A DNA stretch of 13,101 nt. Origin: Paracoccus sp. (in: a-proteobacteria) (GTDB lineage: Bacteria > Pseudomonadota > Alphaproteobacteria > Rhodobacterales > Rhodobacteraceae). The notes under the pieces were generated by a model, which saw only the letters and a program-made list of their open reading frames with translations, searched no databases and was not told where the DNA came from. The position numbers were made by a program, and so were the translations under genes. Of the stretch, positions 1 through 8,065 are shown one piece after another. The stretch lies in assembly GCA_031178645.1 (NCBI GenBank), contig JAPSIP010000016.1, forward strand, positions 1 through 13,101, read 5' to 3'. Numbering within the stretch: the first letter of the stretch is position 1; each line of letters starts with the position of its first letter.

Positions 1-1667
1 CGACGGAAAAGGAAGCGGACTGGGCGACCTATATGTCCACCCGCGGCTTCAAGCCGATCGTGCCGGGCCAGGTCAGCTATTGGCAGAACTATCCCAAGTT
101 CATGGTCAGCTTCATGAAGGCCATGTGGGGCGATGCCGCCACGGCCGAAAACGAATGGGCCTATCACTATCTGCCGAAACTCGACGTGCCCGCCTATGAC
201 GGGATGCGCATGTTCGAGTTGATGAACCACGGCAAGGTGAACCTGTATTTCTGCCAGGGCTTCAACCCGATCCTGTCCTTTCCCAACCGCGGCAAGATGA
301 CCGAGGCGTTTTCAAAGCTGAAGATGCTGGTGATCATGGATCCGCTGACGACGGAAACCTCGCATTTCTGGCAGAACCACGGGATCCACAACGACGTGGA
401 CACCGCGGCCATCCAGACCGAGGTGCTGGAACTGCCCACCACCTGCTTTGCCGAGGACGAAGGCGCCCTGGTGAACTCGGGTCGGTGGCTGCAATGGCAC
501 TGGCCGGGGGCGACCCCTCCGGGCGAGGCCAAGCACGACACCTGGATCATGGCGCAGATCTTCCTGCGCATGAAAAAGCTGTATCAGGACGAAGGCGGGG
601 TCTTCCCCGACCCGATCCTGAACCTGACCTGGGATTACCGCGACCCGAACGATCCCAAGGCAGACGAGCTTGCGCGCGAGATGAACGGCCGCGCCCTTGC
701 GACCGTTTACGACGCCGCCGATCCCACGAAGGTCGTGGCCGAGGCCGGGCAGCAACTGTCCAGCTTCGGGCATTACCGCGACGACGGCTCGACCATGGGC
801 GGCTGCTGGATCTATGCCGGCAGCTGGACCGAGGCCGGCAACATGATGGCGCGGCGGGACAATACCGACCCCGACGATACCGGCATGTTCCTGAACTGGG
901 CCTTCGCATGGCCTGCGAACCGGCGGATCCTGTATAACGCGGCCTCCTGCGATCCGCAGGGCAAGCCGTGGGATCCGTCCCGCAAGATCATCGAGTGGAC
1001 CGGCGAACGCTGGGAAGGCTATGACGTGCCCGACATGCCGGTCACGGCCAAGCCGGGCGAGGTCCGCCCCTTCATCATGAACCCGGAAGGCACCTCGCGC
1101 CTCTTCAGCCGGGGCATGATGCGGGATGGTCCCTTCCCCACCCACATGGAGCCGTTCGAGGCGCCCATCGCTAACGTGTTCAACCCCAAGATGCGGGGCA
1201 ACCCGGTGGCGCGGGTCTTTGAAAGCGTTGCCGACCAGTTCGCCGAGATCGGAGACCCGGAGTTCCCCTGCGTGGCGACCTCCTATCGCCTGACCGAGCA
1301 TTTCCACTATTGGACCAAGCACAACCCGGTGAACGCCGCGTTGCAGCCCGAGTTCTTCGTGGAAATCAGCGAGGAACTGGCGGCCGAACGCGGCATCGAG
1401 CGGGGCGGGCGTGTCCGCGTCTGGTCCAAGCGCGGCGAGGTCTGGGCCAAGGCCGTGGTGACCAAGCGGCTGCGGCCAATGCAGATCGACGGCAAGACCG
1501 TCCATGTGATCGGCATCCCGCTGCACTGGGGCTTTGTCGGTGCCGCCAGGAAGGGCTTCGGGCCGAACAGCCTGACGTCCCAGGTGGGCGACGCCAACGT
1601 GGAAACGCCTGAATTCAAGGCCTTCATGGTCAATATTGAACCTTCGGCAGAGGAGCCGGTGGCATGA
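1..1667 (+). CDS. fdnG: Formate dehydrogenase-N/O catalytic alpha subunit, C-terminal part (5' end outside window)
   Basis: This is the C-terminal 554 residues of the molybdenum (bis-MGD) catalytic subunit of respiratory formate dehydrogenase, which oxidises formate to CO2 on the periplasmic side. The frame is already open at base 3, upstream of the first ATG at 33, so that ATG is internal. From memory the fragment follows E. coli FdnG/FdoG closely. Shared blocks include [20 protein letters not shown] (about 790-860) and [20 protein letters not shown] (about 911-972). The C-terminal molybdopterin-dinucleotide-binding domain follows from about 1255, with [13 protein letters not shown] and GIPLHWGF. 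E. coli FdnG is about 1015 residues, so roughly the N-terminal half is missing. That half carries the twin-arginine signal, one [4Fe-4S] cluster and the active-site selenocysteine in the E. coli enzyme. Selenocysteine here is inferred from the downstream sel genes and not seen. Its TGA overlaps the fdnH ATG (ATGA). The symbol fdoG is equally defensible. Confidence 0.96.
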   Translation, partial: TEKEADWATYMSTRGFKPIVPGQVSYWQNYPKFMVSFMKAMWGDAATAENEWAYHYLPKLDVPAYDGMRMFELMNHGKVNLYFCQGFNPILSFPNRGKMTEAFSKLKMLVIMDPLTTETSHFWQNHGIHNDVDTAAIQTEVLELPTTCFAEDEGALVNSGRWLQWHWPGATPPGEAKHDTWIMAQIFLRMKKLYQDEGGVFPDPILNLTWDYRDPNDPKADELAREMNGRALATVYDAADPTKVVAEAGQQLSSFGHYRDDGSTMGGCWIYAGSWTEAGNMMARRDNTDPDDTGMFLNWAFAWPANRRILYNAASCDPQGKPWDPSRKIIEWTGERWEGYDVPDMPVTAKPGEVRPFIMNPEGTSRLFSRGMMRDGPFPTHMEPFEAPIANVFNPKMRGNPVARVFESVADQFAEIGDPEFPCVATSYRLTEHFHYWTKHNPVNAALQPEFFVEISEELAAERGIERGGRVRVWSKRGEVWAKAVVTKRLRPMQIDGKTVHVIGIPLHWGFVGAARKGFGPNSLTSQVGDANVETPEFKAFMVNIEPSAEEPVA

Positions 1668-2647
1668 GCGAAACCGCGCCCCAACCCAAGACCGCGGCCT
1701 CGAACCCTCCGGTCCAGCCCATCGCGTCCAACCTGCTGCCGTCCGACGTGGTCCGAATCTCGGCCACCAAGGACGTGCCGCAGCCGACGCGGCAGTTGGA
1801 AAAGGTCGCCAAGCTGATCGACGTCAGCAAGTGCATCGGCTGCAAGGCTTGCCAGTCCGCTTGCATCGAGTGGAACGACACCAAGCCCGAGGTCGAGACC
1901 AACGTGGGGGTTTACGAGAACCCCCACGACCTGACGCCGAACATGTTCACCCTGATGCGCTTTACCGAATGGGTGAACCCGGAAACCGACAACCTGGAAT
2001 GGCTGATCCGCAAGGACGGCTGCATGCATTGCGAGGATCCGGGCTGCCTCAAGGCCTGCCCGGCGCCCGGCGCCATCGTGCAATATTCCAACGGCATCGT
2101 CGATTTCATCCATGAAAACTGCATCGGTTGCGGCTATTGCGTGACCGGCTGCCCCTTCGACATCCCGCGCATCAGCAAGACGGATCACAAGAGCTACAAA
2201 TGCACCTTGTGTTCCGACCGGGTTGCCGTGGGCCAGGGTCCGGCCTGCGCCAAGGCCTGCCCCACCCAGGCGATCGTCTTCGGCACCAAGGACGACATGA
2301 TCGCCCATGCCAATGAACGGGTCGAGGATCTGAAGTCGCGCGGCTATGAAAACGCCGGGATCTATGATCCGGCGGGGGTCGGCGGGACGCATGTCTTCTA
2401 TGTCCTGCATCATGCGGACAAGCCGTCGATCTATGACAAGCTGCCGGACGATCCGCGCATCTCGCCCGTGGTCGAAGGCTGGAAGGGCGTGACCAAGACC
2501 GCCGGTCTTGCCGTCATGGGCGTCGCCGCCGTGGGCGCCGCGATCCACGGCATCTTCGCCCGCGCGAACAAGGTCGACGAGCACGAGGAGAAGGAAGCCG
2601 AGAAGCTGGTCAGCTCCGGCGGCTCGGATGACAGGGGGGCTGTCTGA
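1664..2647 (+). CDS. fdnH: Formate dehydrogenase-N iron-sulfur beta subunit, four [4Fe-4S] clusters
   Basis: This 327-residue electron-transfer subunit (also called fdoH or fdxH) links the catalytic subunit to the membrane cytochrome. Sixteen cysteines fall in four ferredoxin-type groups: C57/60/63/67, C120/123/128/132, C153/156/159/163 and C180/183/195/199. This is the four [4Fe-4S] wire known from E. coli FdnH. Near the C-terminus, residues about 276-299 form one hydrophobic helix that would anchor the protein with the Fe-S domain in the periplasm. An acidic, charged tail follows. It is longer than E. coli FdnH (about 294 residues), with extra residues at both ends. The N-terminus has no signal peptide of its own, consistent with co-export alongside the Tat-targeted alpha subunit. 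The start overlaps the fdnG stop by 4 nt (ATGA), and the stop directly abuts the fdnI ATG. Confidence 0.96.
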   Translation: MSETAPQPKTAASNPPVQPIASNLLPSDVVRISATKDVPQPTRQLEKVAKLIDVSKCIGCKACQSACIEWNDTKPEVETNVGVYENPHDLTPNMFTLMRFTEWVNPETDNLEWLIRKDGCMHCEDPGCLKACPAPGAIVQYSNGIVDFIHENCIGCGYCVTGCPFDIPRISKTDHKSYKCTLCSDRVAVGQGPACAKACPTQAIVFGTKDDMIAHANERVEDLKSRGYENAGIYDPAGVGGTHVFYVLHHADKPSIYDKLPDDPRISPVVEGWKGVTKTAGLAVMGVAAVGAAIHGIFARANKVDEHEEKEAEKLVSSGGSDDRGAV

Positions 2648-3334
2648 ATGGTGCGTCCCGTCTATTCCGAACCGGGCGACCGGATCGAATCGACCCGCCC
2701 GGTAACGGTCAGCCGTTACCGGGGGTTCATCCGCGCCAACCACTGGATCACGGCGCTGTCGCTGATCCTGCTGCTGTTGTCAGGCTTGGCCTTCTTCCAC
2801 CCCTCGCTGTATTTCCTGACCGGCTTGTTCGGCGGCGGGCAGACGGCGCGGTGGCTGCATCCGGTCATCGGCGTGGTGCTGTTCGTCAGCTTCATGGTGA
2901 TGTTCATCCAGTTGTGGAGGCTGAACCTGCCGACGCCGGATGACAGGAAATGGCTGAACCAGATCGGCGACGTGGTGAAGGGCAACGAGGAAAACCTGCC
3001 CGAGCTTGGCAAGTACAATGCCGGGCAGAAGTTCATCTTCTGGGGCATGACGCTGCTGATCGTGGTGCTGATCGTGTCAGGCGTGATGATCTGGGAACAG
3101 TTCTTCGGCGATCTGGTCTCGATCCCCACCCGCCGCTGGGCGGTCCTGACCCATGCGCTTGCGGCGGTGGCGATCATCCTCGTCTTCATCCTGCACGTCT
3201 ATGCGGCCTTCTGGACGCGCGGCACGCTGCGGGCGATGACGCGGGGCACCGTCACGGGTGGCTGGGCCTATCGCCACCACCGCAAATGGCTGCGCGAACT
3301 GGCTGGACGCCGCCAGAACGGCCCGGCAGAATAG
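2648..3334 (+). CDS. fdnI: Formate dehydrogenase-N cytochrome b556 gamma subunit
   Basis: This 228-residue membrane di-haem cytochrome b passes electrons from the Fe-S subunit to the quinone pool. Four hydrophobic segments are visible at about 33-50, 71-90, 129-148 and 166-188. Candidate haem ligands are H32, H71, H169 and H183. Their spacing (39, 98 and 14) is identical to the ligand set I recall for E. coli FdnI (H18, H57, H155, H169), shifted by a constant 14 residues, which strongly supports the assignment. The extra 14 or so N-terminal residues are hydrophilic, and the C-terminus is basic, as expected for a cytoplasmic end. It begins immediately after the fdnH stop codon and ends with TAG at 3332-3334. 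A 36-nt gap then separates the three structural genes from the accessory genes. Confidence 0.96.
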   Translation: MVRPVYSEPGDRIESTRPVTVSRYRGFIRANHWITALSLILLLLSGLAFFHPSLYFLTGLFGGGQTARWLHPVIGVVLFVSFMVMFIQLWRLNLPTPDDRKWLNQIGDVVKGNEENLPELGKYNAGQKFIFWGMTLLIVVLIVSGVMIWEQFFGDLVSIPTRRWAVLTHALAAVAIILVFILHVYAAFWTRGTLRAMTRGTVTGGWAYRHHRKWLRELAGRRQNGPAE

Positions 3335-3347
3335 CCCCAACAAAGGT

Positions 3348-3360
3348 GGCCGGTCCGGCC
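3348..3360 (+). promoter_or_regulatory. Intercistronic GC dyad between fdnI and fdhE
   Basis: The sequence is a perfect inverted repeat (GGCCGG, one T, CCGGCC) lying in the only real gap of the operon. It sits immediately upstream of the fdhE ribosome binding site (GGAG, 3362-3365). No T-run follows, so it is not an intrinsic terminator. A hairpin here (realistically four pairs with a five-base loop) could mark an mRNA processing or stability boundary, or lower fdhE translation relative to the structural subunits. That role is inference. GC-rich DNA produces such dyads by chance. Confidence 0.3.
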
Positions 3361-3370
3361 CGGAGTGACG

Positions 3371-4285
3371 ATGAACGACAATCTGAAACCCGACCCTTCG
3401 GTCATTGGCGGCGTCCCTGTGGCGCCGCTGGCTTTTCTGCCCGATGCCGCAGCCGTCTTTGACAAGAGGGCTGGGCGCTTTGCCTTTCTGTCCGACCACG
3501 GCGGCAATCTGGCACCCTATCTGCGCTTCCTCGCCGACCTGACCGCCTTGCAGGCGCGGCTTGCGCGCGAACTGCCCGCCCTTACGCCGGTTCCCTCGGA
3601 CCGGGTGGAACTGGCCCGCTCCAGCCGGATGCCCCCCATCGACCGCGCGGCGCTTGCTGTGGACCAGGGGATGCACGCCACGCTGAATCGCTTCCTGGCC
3701 GAGGTCGCGGCCCTGGAGATGCCCGAACAGGCTCGCCTCGCGCTGTCCGCCGTGACGGCATCGGGGATCGCCGACCGGCATTGGCTGCTGGAAAACATCC
3801 TGTCGGACCGCATCCCCGACGACAGCGCAGCCCCGCACCTGTTCGTCGGCGCGGCGGTGCAACTGCACCTGGCGCGGCTGGCGGCGACGCTGGACCCATC
3901 GAAGCTGGTCAAGATCCGCACCGGCACCTGCCCCACCTGCGGGGGCAAGCCCGCAACGTCATCCGTCATGGGCCAGGCCAACATCGAAAGCACCCGCTAC
4001 GCCACCTGCGGCTGCTGCGCGACGCAGTGGAACGAGGTGCGCGTTGTCTGCCTGTGTTGCGGATCGAACGCCGCGATCAGCTATCGCAGCGCCGAAACCG
4101 GCGAGGCGACGGTCAAGGCCGAGGTTTGCGGCGACTGCAACAGCTGGGTCAAGATCCTGTATCAGGTCAAGAACGCCAGCCTGGATCCCATCGCCGACGA
4201 CGTGTCCAGCCTGGGTCTGGACATGCTGATGAAGGACACGGACTTCCGGCGCGGGGGCTTCAACCCGTTTATCGCGGGATACTGA
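3371..4285 (+). CDS. fdhE: Formate dehydrogenase accessory protein FdhE
   Basis: This 304-residue cytoplasmic protein is needed to make active respiratory formate dehydrogenase; E. coli FdhE is about 309 residues. The ATG at 3371 is chosen because a GGAG at 3362-3365 lies 5 nt upstream; an in-frame GTG at 3365 would fall inside that site. The C-terminal half carries four CxxC pairs typical of the family's zinc/iron-binding rubredoxin-like domains: C187/C190, C213/C216, C227/C230 and C253/C256, with additional C215 and C229. E. coli FdhE is reported to bind iron and to interact with the catalytic subunit. The N-terminal half is largely helical with no recognisable motif. It sits directly before selA, sharing one base in a TGATG stop/start overlap, which suggests translational coupling of maturation and selenocysteine synthesis. 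Confidence 0.95.
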   Translation: MNDNLKPDPSVIGGVPVAPLAFLPDAAAVFDKRAGRFAFLSDHGGNLAPYLRFLADLTALQARLARELPALTPVPSDRVELARSSRMPPIDRAALAVDQGMHATLNRFLAEVAALEMPEQARLALSAVTASGIADRHWLLENILSDRIPDDSAAPHLFVGAAVQLHLARLAATLDPSKLVKIRTGTCPTCGGKPATSSVMGQANIESTRYATCGCCATQWNEVRVVCLCCGSNAAISYRSAETGEATVKAEVCGDCNSWVKILYQVKNASLDPIADDVSSLGLDMLMKDTDFRRGGFNPFIAGY

Positions 4286-5652
4286 TGGCGGGGTTCCGCG
4301 CCCTGCCCTCGGTCGATCAGTTCCTTTTGTCCGACATGGGCCGGGCGCTGATCGACAGCCACGGCCGCACGGCGGTGACGGCGGGCCTGCGCACCCGGCT
4401 GGACGCCGCCCGCGCGGCCATCCGCGACGGCGCCGATGGCGCTGCCGAGTGCGCGCGCCTGCCGCATCTGCTGGCCGCCGACCTGGCCGCGGCCGCGCAG
4501 TCCAACCTGCGCCCGATGCTGAACCTGACCGGCACCGTCCTGCACACCAACCTGGGCCGCGCGATCCTTGCGGATGAGGCCATCGCGGCCGCCGGTGCCG
4601 CAATGGCCGCGGCCCTTGCCCTGGAGTTCGACCTGGAAACCGGCGGGCGCGGACAGCGCGACGACCACCTGCGCGGCCTGCTGTGCGAGTTGACGGGGGC
4701 CGAGGATGCCACGGTCGTCAACAACAACGCCGCTGCCGTCCTGATCGCGCTGAACAGCTTCGGCCAGGGGAGGCAGGCCATCGTGTCGCGCGGGGAACTG
4801 ATCGAGATCGGCGGCGCCTTCCGGATGCCCGACATCATGGCCCGCGCAGGCGCCCATCTGGTCGAGGTGGGCACCACAAACCGCACCCATCCGCGCGACT
4901 ATCAGGACGCGATCACGCCCGACACGGGGCTGATCCTCAAGGTCCATACATCGAACTACCGGATCGAGGGCTTCACGGCCGAAGTCCCCGCGCCTGCCCT
5001 GGCGCAGATCGCGCGCAAGGCAGGCGTGGTGCTGCTGAACGACCTGGGCGCGGGATCGCTGGTCGATCTGGCTGCCTGGGGCCTGCGCCGCGAACCCACA
5101 GTGGCCGAGGCGGTGGCCGAGGGCGCGGATCTGGTGACTTTCTCAGGCGACAAGCTGCTGGGCGGGCCTCAGGCGGGCTTCATCGTCGGACGCCGCGACC
5201 TGATCGCGCAGATCAACAGGAACCCGCTGAAGCGCGCTGTCCGCCTGGACAAGATCCGGATTGCCGCGCTTGAGGCCACGCTGCGCCTTTACCGCGACCC
5301 GGACCGGCTGGCCCAACGCCTGCCGACGCTGCGATACCTGTCTCGCCCCCAAGCCGACATCGCCGCGCAGGCAACGCGCCTTGCCCCGCAGGTAGGTGCG
5401 CTGCTGCCGGATCACACGGTGACGGCCACGGACTGTGCCAGCCAGATCGGATCGGGTTCCTTGCCGACAGACACGATCCCCTCGGCAGGGCTGCGGATCA
5501 CGGGCGCGGGCGGCGATGCGCCCGACCGGCTGGCGGCGCGGTTGCGTGCACTTCCTTGCCCCATCGTCGGCCATATCCGTGACGACGCCCTGATCCTGGA
5601 CCTGCGCTGCCTCGACCGGGACGAGGATCTGCTGGGGGCGTTGTCGGCATGA
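4285..5652 (+). CDS. selA: L-seryl-tRNA(Sec) selenium transferase (selenocysteine synthase)
   Basis: This 455-residue PLP enzyme converts Ser-tRNA(Sec) to Sec-tRNA(Sec) using selenophosphate. The PLP-binding lysine is K290 in the motif FSGDKLLGGPQAG, matching K295 of E. coli SelA. Other family blocks are LNLTGTVLHTNLGRA (80-94), VVNNNAAAVL (144-153) and LNDLGAGSL (251-259). The length matches full-size bacterial SelA, which assembles as a large ring in the cytoplasm. The start at 4285 is fixed by the TGATG overlap with fdhE. A longer open frame reaching upstream lies inside fdhE and is not credible as coding. The C-terminal TGA overlaps the selB ATG (ATGA). Selenophosphate synthetase (selD), which supplies the donor, is not in this window. 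Confidence 0.97.
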   Translation: MAGFRALPSVDQFLLSDMGRALIDSHGRTAVTAGLRTRLDAARAAIRDGADGAAECARLPHLLAADLAAAAQSNLRPMLNLTGTVLHTNLGRAILADEAIAAAGAAMAAALALEFDLETGGRGQRDDHLRGLLCELTGAEDATVVNNNAAAVLIALNSFGQGRQAIVSRGELIEIGGAFRMPDIMARAGAHLVEVGTTNRTHPRDYQDAITPDTGLILKVHTSNYRIEGFTAEVPAPALAQIARKAGVVLLNDLGAGSLVDLAAWGLRREPTVAEAVAEGADLVTFSGDKLLGGPQAGFIVGRRDLIAQINRNPLKRAVRLDKIRIAALEATLRLYRDPDRLAQRLPTLRYLSRPQADIAAQATRLAPQVGALLPDHTVTATDCASQIGSGSLPTDTIPSAGLRITGAGGDAPDRLAARLRALPCPIVGHIRDDALILDLRCLDRDEDLLGALSA

Positions 5653-7682
5653 TCGTCGGCACGGCGGGTCATATCGACCACGGAAAGACGGCGCTTGTGA
5701 AGGCGCTGACCGGCACCGACGCCGACCGCCTGGCCGAGGAAAAGGCCCGCGGCATCACCATCGACCTGGGCTTTGCCTATGCCGACCTCGGCGCCCCCGA
5801 TAATCCTGGCGCGATCACGGGTTTTGTCGATGTGCCGGGGCATGAACGTCTGATCCACACGATGCTGGCCGGCGCGGGCGGCATCGACATGGCGCTGCTG
5901 GTCGTGGCCGCCGATGACGGCGTGATGCCGCAGACGCGGGAACATGTGGCGATCCTGAACCTGCTGGGCATCGGGCGCGGGATCGTGGCGCTGACCAAGG
6001 CCGATCTTGCGGATGACGCGCGGCGCCAGGCGGTTGCTGCGGAAATCAACGAAGCCCTGTCAGGCACCGCCCTGGCGAATGCGCCGATCCTGCCTGTGTC
6101 ATCCGTGACCAGCGAAGGCATCGACGCCCTCCGCGCCGCTCTGATCGCGGCCGAGGCCGAGACGACCGCCCGCCACGCCGACGGCCCGATGCGGCTGGCG
6201 GTGGACCGCAGCTTCACGCTGTCGGGCGCAGGAACGGTCGTGACCGGCACGATGCTGACTGGCCGGGTCGCCGTGGGCGATCAGGTGATGGTCAGCCCTG
6301 CCGGCCTACCCGCCCGCATCCGCGCCATCCACGCCCAGAACCGCCCAGCGACCGAAGGTCTGGCGGGCCAGCGTTGCGCGCTGAACCTGGCGGGCGAGGC
6401 GATCAGCAAGGACGCCATCCATCGCGGCGACGTGGTCCTGTCCCCCGCCCTGCACGCCCCGACCGACCGAATCGACGCCTGGCTGACGGTGCTGCCGTCG
6501 GAGCCCAAAGCCATCGGCACCTGGTTTCCTGCCCGCCTGCACAGCCACGCGGTCGAAACCGGCGCCCGCATCGTGCCCCTGGGTGATCCCATCCAACCCG
6601 GCAGCGGCGGCCCTGTGCAGATCTTGCTGGACCGGCCCATCGCCGCGGCGGTGCATGACCGTTTCATCCTGCGCGACGTGTCCGCCAGCCGCACCATCGG
6701 CGGCGGGCGCTTCCTTGACCTGCGCGCCCCCGCCCGCAAGCGCCGCACGCCCGAACGGCTGGCGCTGATCGAGGCCGCCCGCGCCACCGATCCCGCCACG
6801 GCCCTGGCCGCGATGCTGTCGGTTGCGCCGGTCGATCTGCCAGGATTCGCCCGCGACCGCAGCCTGTCGCCTGCCGATCTGGCCGATGCGCTGCGCCGCG
6901 CGAATGCTGCCACGCTGGGCGATCTGGCCCTGGGTCGTCCGGTCCTGGAGGCGCTGCAAGCCCAGTTGACGGAAACGCTGACGCAATTCCACGCCGATAA
7001 CCCCGACCTGCCCGGCCTGGGCCGGGAACGCCTGCGCCTTGCGCTGACCCCTCGCCTGCCCAAGGATGCCTTCCTGACCTTCCTGCGCCAGCAGGCCGAT
7101 GCGGGCCACGCCGTTCCCGATGGGGCCTTTGTCCGCCTGCCCGGCCACGAGGTCCGCCTGACGCCCGAGGACGAGGCGCTGTGGGACCGCATCGCCCCCG
7201 CCCTTGTGGGCGAAGTACGGTTCCGCCCGCCGCGCGTGCGCGACTTTGCGACGGATTTCGCCGTGGACGAAAAGGACGTGCGCCGCGTCCTGCGGCTGAC
7301 CCAGAAACTGGGGCGCACCGACCAGATCGCCCATGACCATTTCTTCGCCCGCGAGGTGACGCGGGAAATGGTGGCGATCATCCATGAAGTCGCAGGGGAG
7401 GCCCCCGATGGCTGGTTCACCGCCCCCGCATTTCGCGACCGGGTGCAGAACGGCCGCAAGGTCGCCATCGAGATCCTCGACTTCTTCGACCGCCTCGGGC
7501 TGACCTTGCGCCGGGGCGATTTACGTCGCATCAACCCGCATCGCGCCGACCTGTTCGGCGATCCTGGAAGGGAATCGTCCCCGGTGGGGCGGCCGGACTT
7601 CAAATCCGGTTGGGGCAGCGAGACTGTCCCGGGTGGGTTCGACTCCCATTCCCTTCCGCCAGTTTCCGAAGGCCAGCCATGA
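5649..7682 (+). CDS. selB: Selenocysteine-specific elongation factor SelB, frame extended through the tRNA-Sec gene
   Basis: This GTPase delivers Sec-tRNA(Sec) to the ribosome at UGA codons carrying a SECIS hairpin. GTPase motifs are GHIDHGKT (7-14), [11 protein letters not shown] (34-44), DVPGHE (61-66) and TKAD (116-119). EF-Tu-like domains II-III follow and end with a TIGGG block (349-353). A winged-helix C-terminal region of about 400-639 ends in [17 protein letters not shown] (601-617) and an Arg-rich segment, matching the SECIS-binding last winged helix of E. coli SelB (614 residues). By comparison with that protein the normal SelB end is at about residues 636-639. Here the frame has no stop there. 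Codons 640-671 are exactly the tRNA-Sec gene, and six more residues (VSEGQP) precede TGA. Whether the 38-residue tail exists in the cell is unknown. The start overlaps selA by ATGA, and the stop overlaps the next ATG. Confidence 0.96.
   Translation: MIVGTAGHIDHGKTALVKALTGTDADRLAEEKARGITIDLGFAYADLGAPDNPGAITGFVDVPGHERLIHTMLAGAGGIDMALLVVAADDGVMPQTREHVAILNLLGIGRGIVALTKADLADDARRQAVAAEINEALSGTALANAPILPVSSVTSEGIDALRAALIAAEAETTARHADGPMRLAVDRSFTLSGAGTVVTGTMLTGRVAVGDQVMVSPAGLPARIRAIHAQNRPATEGLAGQRCALNLAGEAISKDAIHRGDVVLSPALHAPTDRIDAWLTVLPSEPKAIGTWFPARLHSHAVETGARIVPLGDPIQPGSGGPVQILLDRPIAAAVHDRFILRDVSASRTIGGGRFLDLRAPARKRRTPERLALIEAARATDPATALAAMLSVAPVDLPGFARDRSLSPADLADALRRANAATLGDLALGRPVLEALQAQLTETLTQFHADNPDLPGLGRERLRLALTPRLPKDAFLTFLRQQADAGHAVPDGAFVRLPGHEVRLTPEDEALWDRIAPALVGEVRFRPPRVRDFATDFAVDEKDVRRVLRLTQKLGRTDQIAHDHFFAREVTREMVAIIHEVAGEAPDGWFTAPAFRDRVQNGRKVAIEILDFFDRLGLTLRRGDLRRINPHRADLFGDPGRESSPVGRPDFKSGWGSETVPGGFDSHSLPPVSEGQP
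7566..7661 (+). tRNA. selC: tRNA-Sec (anticodon TCA), encoded CCA
   Basis: This 96-nt selenocysteine tRNA gene decodes UGA. The acceptor stem has eight perfect pairs (GGAAGGGA with TCCCTTCC), then discriminator G and a genome-encoded CCA. The anticodon stem CCGGA/TCCGG closes the loop CTTCAAA, with TCA at 7600-7602. The long variable arm (ggggcag/ctgtccc, one G-U pair) starts at about 7612. The T arm is GTGGG-TTCGACT-CCCAT. The 8+5 acceptor/T stacking, the D stem beginning GTCCC and the long variable arm are diagnostic of bacterial tRNA-Sec and align base for base with most of E. coli selC. The gene lies wholly inside the extended selB frame, and I see no convincing promoter of its own. Expression probably depends on processing of the operon transcript. 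Confidence 0.97.
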
Positions 7683-8065
7683 ACGAAACCGATTTCGACG
7701 ACTGGGTGCAGCGGACCTATGCCGAAACCCAGGGCTTCACGATGCTGATCGTGCTGCTGGGCATCGGCGACGGGCGCATCGACCTGTTGCGGTCGGCCTA
7801 TCTGCACGTGATCGGGGACGAGATCCGCTGGCCCGACATGGCGGGCTATCTGGACGGATCGGGCGTGGCTTGGGATGCGGTTGCCCTGTTCCGCGCGGGG
7901 CGCGAGGGGCTGGTCAAGGACGATATCGCCCGCGACCGGCTGGACCAGCTTGTCCGCGCGATGAACGGCGACCGCACCCTGATCCGGGACGGAGAGTTCC
8001 TGAACCGCAACGGGCTGCGGCTGCGGCTGGACGATGCCGAGCCACAGCCGCCGATCCTGAACTGA
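7679..8065 (+). CDS. Uncharacterised 128-residue protein at the end of the sel operon
   Basis: I do not recognise a family. The start at 7679 is supported by a GAAGG Shine-Dalgarno site (7668-7672) six bases upstream and by a 4-nt ATGA overlap with the end of the extended selB frame. A longer reading from upstream would translate the tRNA-Sec gene in another frame and is unlikely. The product begins [16 protein letters not shown] and is soluble and acidic to neutral. It has one short hydrophobic stretch (MLIVLLGIG, near residues 22-30) too small for a membrane helix, and it has no cysteine. The middle is rich in Asp, Arg and Gly. Its place directly behind selC, with Shine-Dalgarno site and start in the tRNA 3' trailer, means it is probably co-transcribed with the selenium genes. 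A role in selenium metabolism would be speculation. Its TGA directly abuts the stop of the convergent gene. Confidence 0.82.
   Translation: MNETDFDDWVQRTYAETQGFTMLIVLLGIGDGRIDLLRSAYLHVIGDEIRWPDMAGYLDGSGVAWDAVALFRAGREGLVKDDIARDRLDQLVRAMNGDRTLIRDGEFLNRNGLRLRLDDAEPQPPILN

Noticed and set aside
1307..2743. A 478-codon - strand open frame opposite fdnG and fdnH
   Set aside because: It is the antisense shadow of two genes with unmistakable homology. It has no ribosome binding site or domain that I can see.
3781..4284. A 168-codon N-terminal extension of selA into fdhE
   Set aside because: The frame is open, but the translation is Arg/Gly/Pro-rich out-of-frame fdhE. SelA homology starts at the TGATG overlap at 4285.
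7506..7534. TTGCGC, 17 or 18 nt, then CATCAA as a private promoter for selC inside selB
   Set aside because: Only three of six -10 bases match and similar matches are common. It is not good enough to list, although it matters for the selB/selC competition model.
7610..7678. An upstream start for the 128-residue gene inside tRNA-Sec
   Set aside because: It would translate tRNA sequence in a second frame without a ribosome binding site, while 7679 has a good GAAGG site and the ATGA overlap.
6281..7807. A 508-codon - strand open frame opposite selB and selC
   Set aside because: The Arg/Ser-rich translation is typical of the reverse complement of GC-rich coding sequence. It runs through the tRNA gene on the wrong strand and has no motif.
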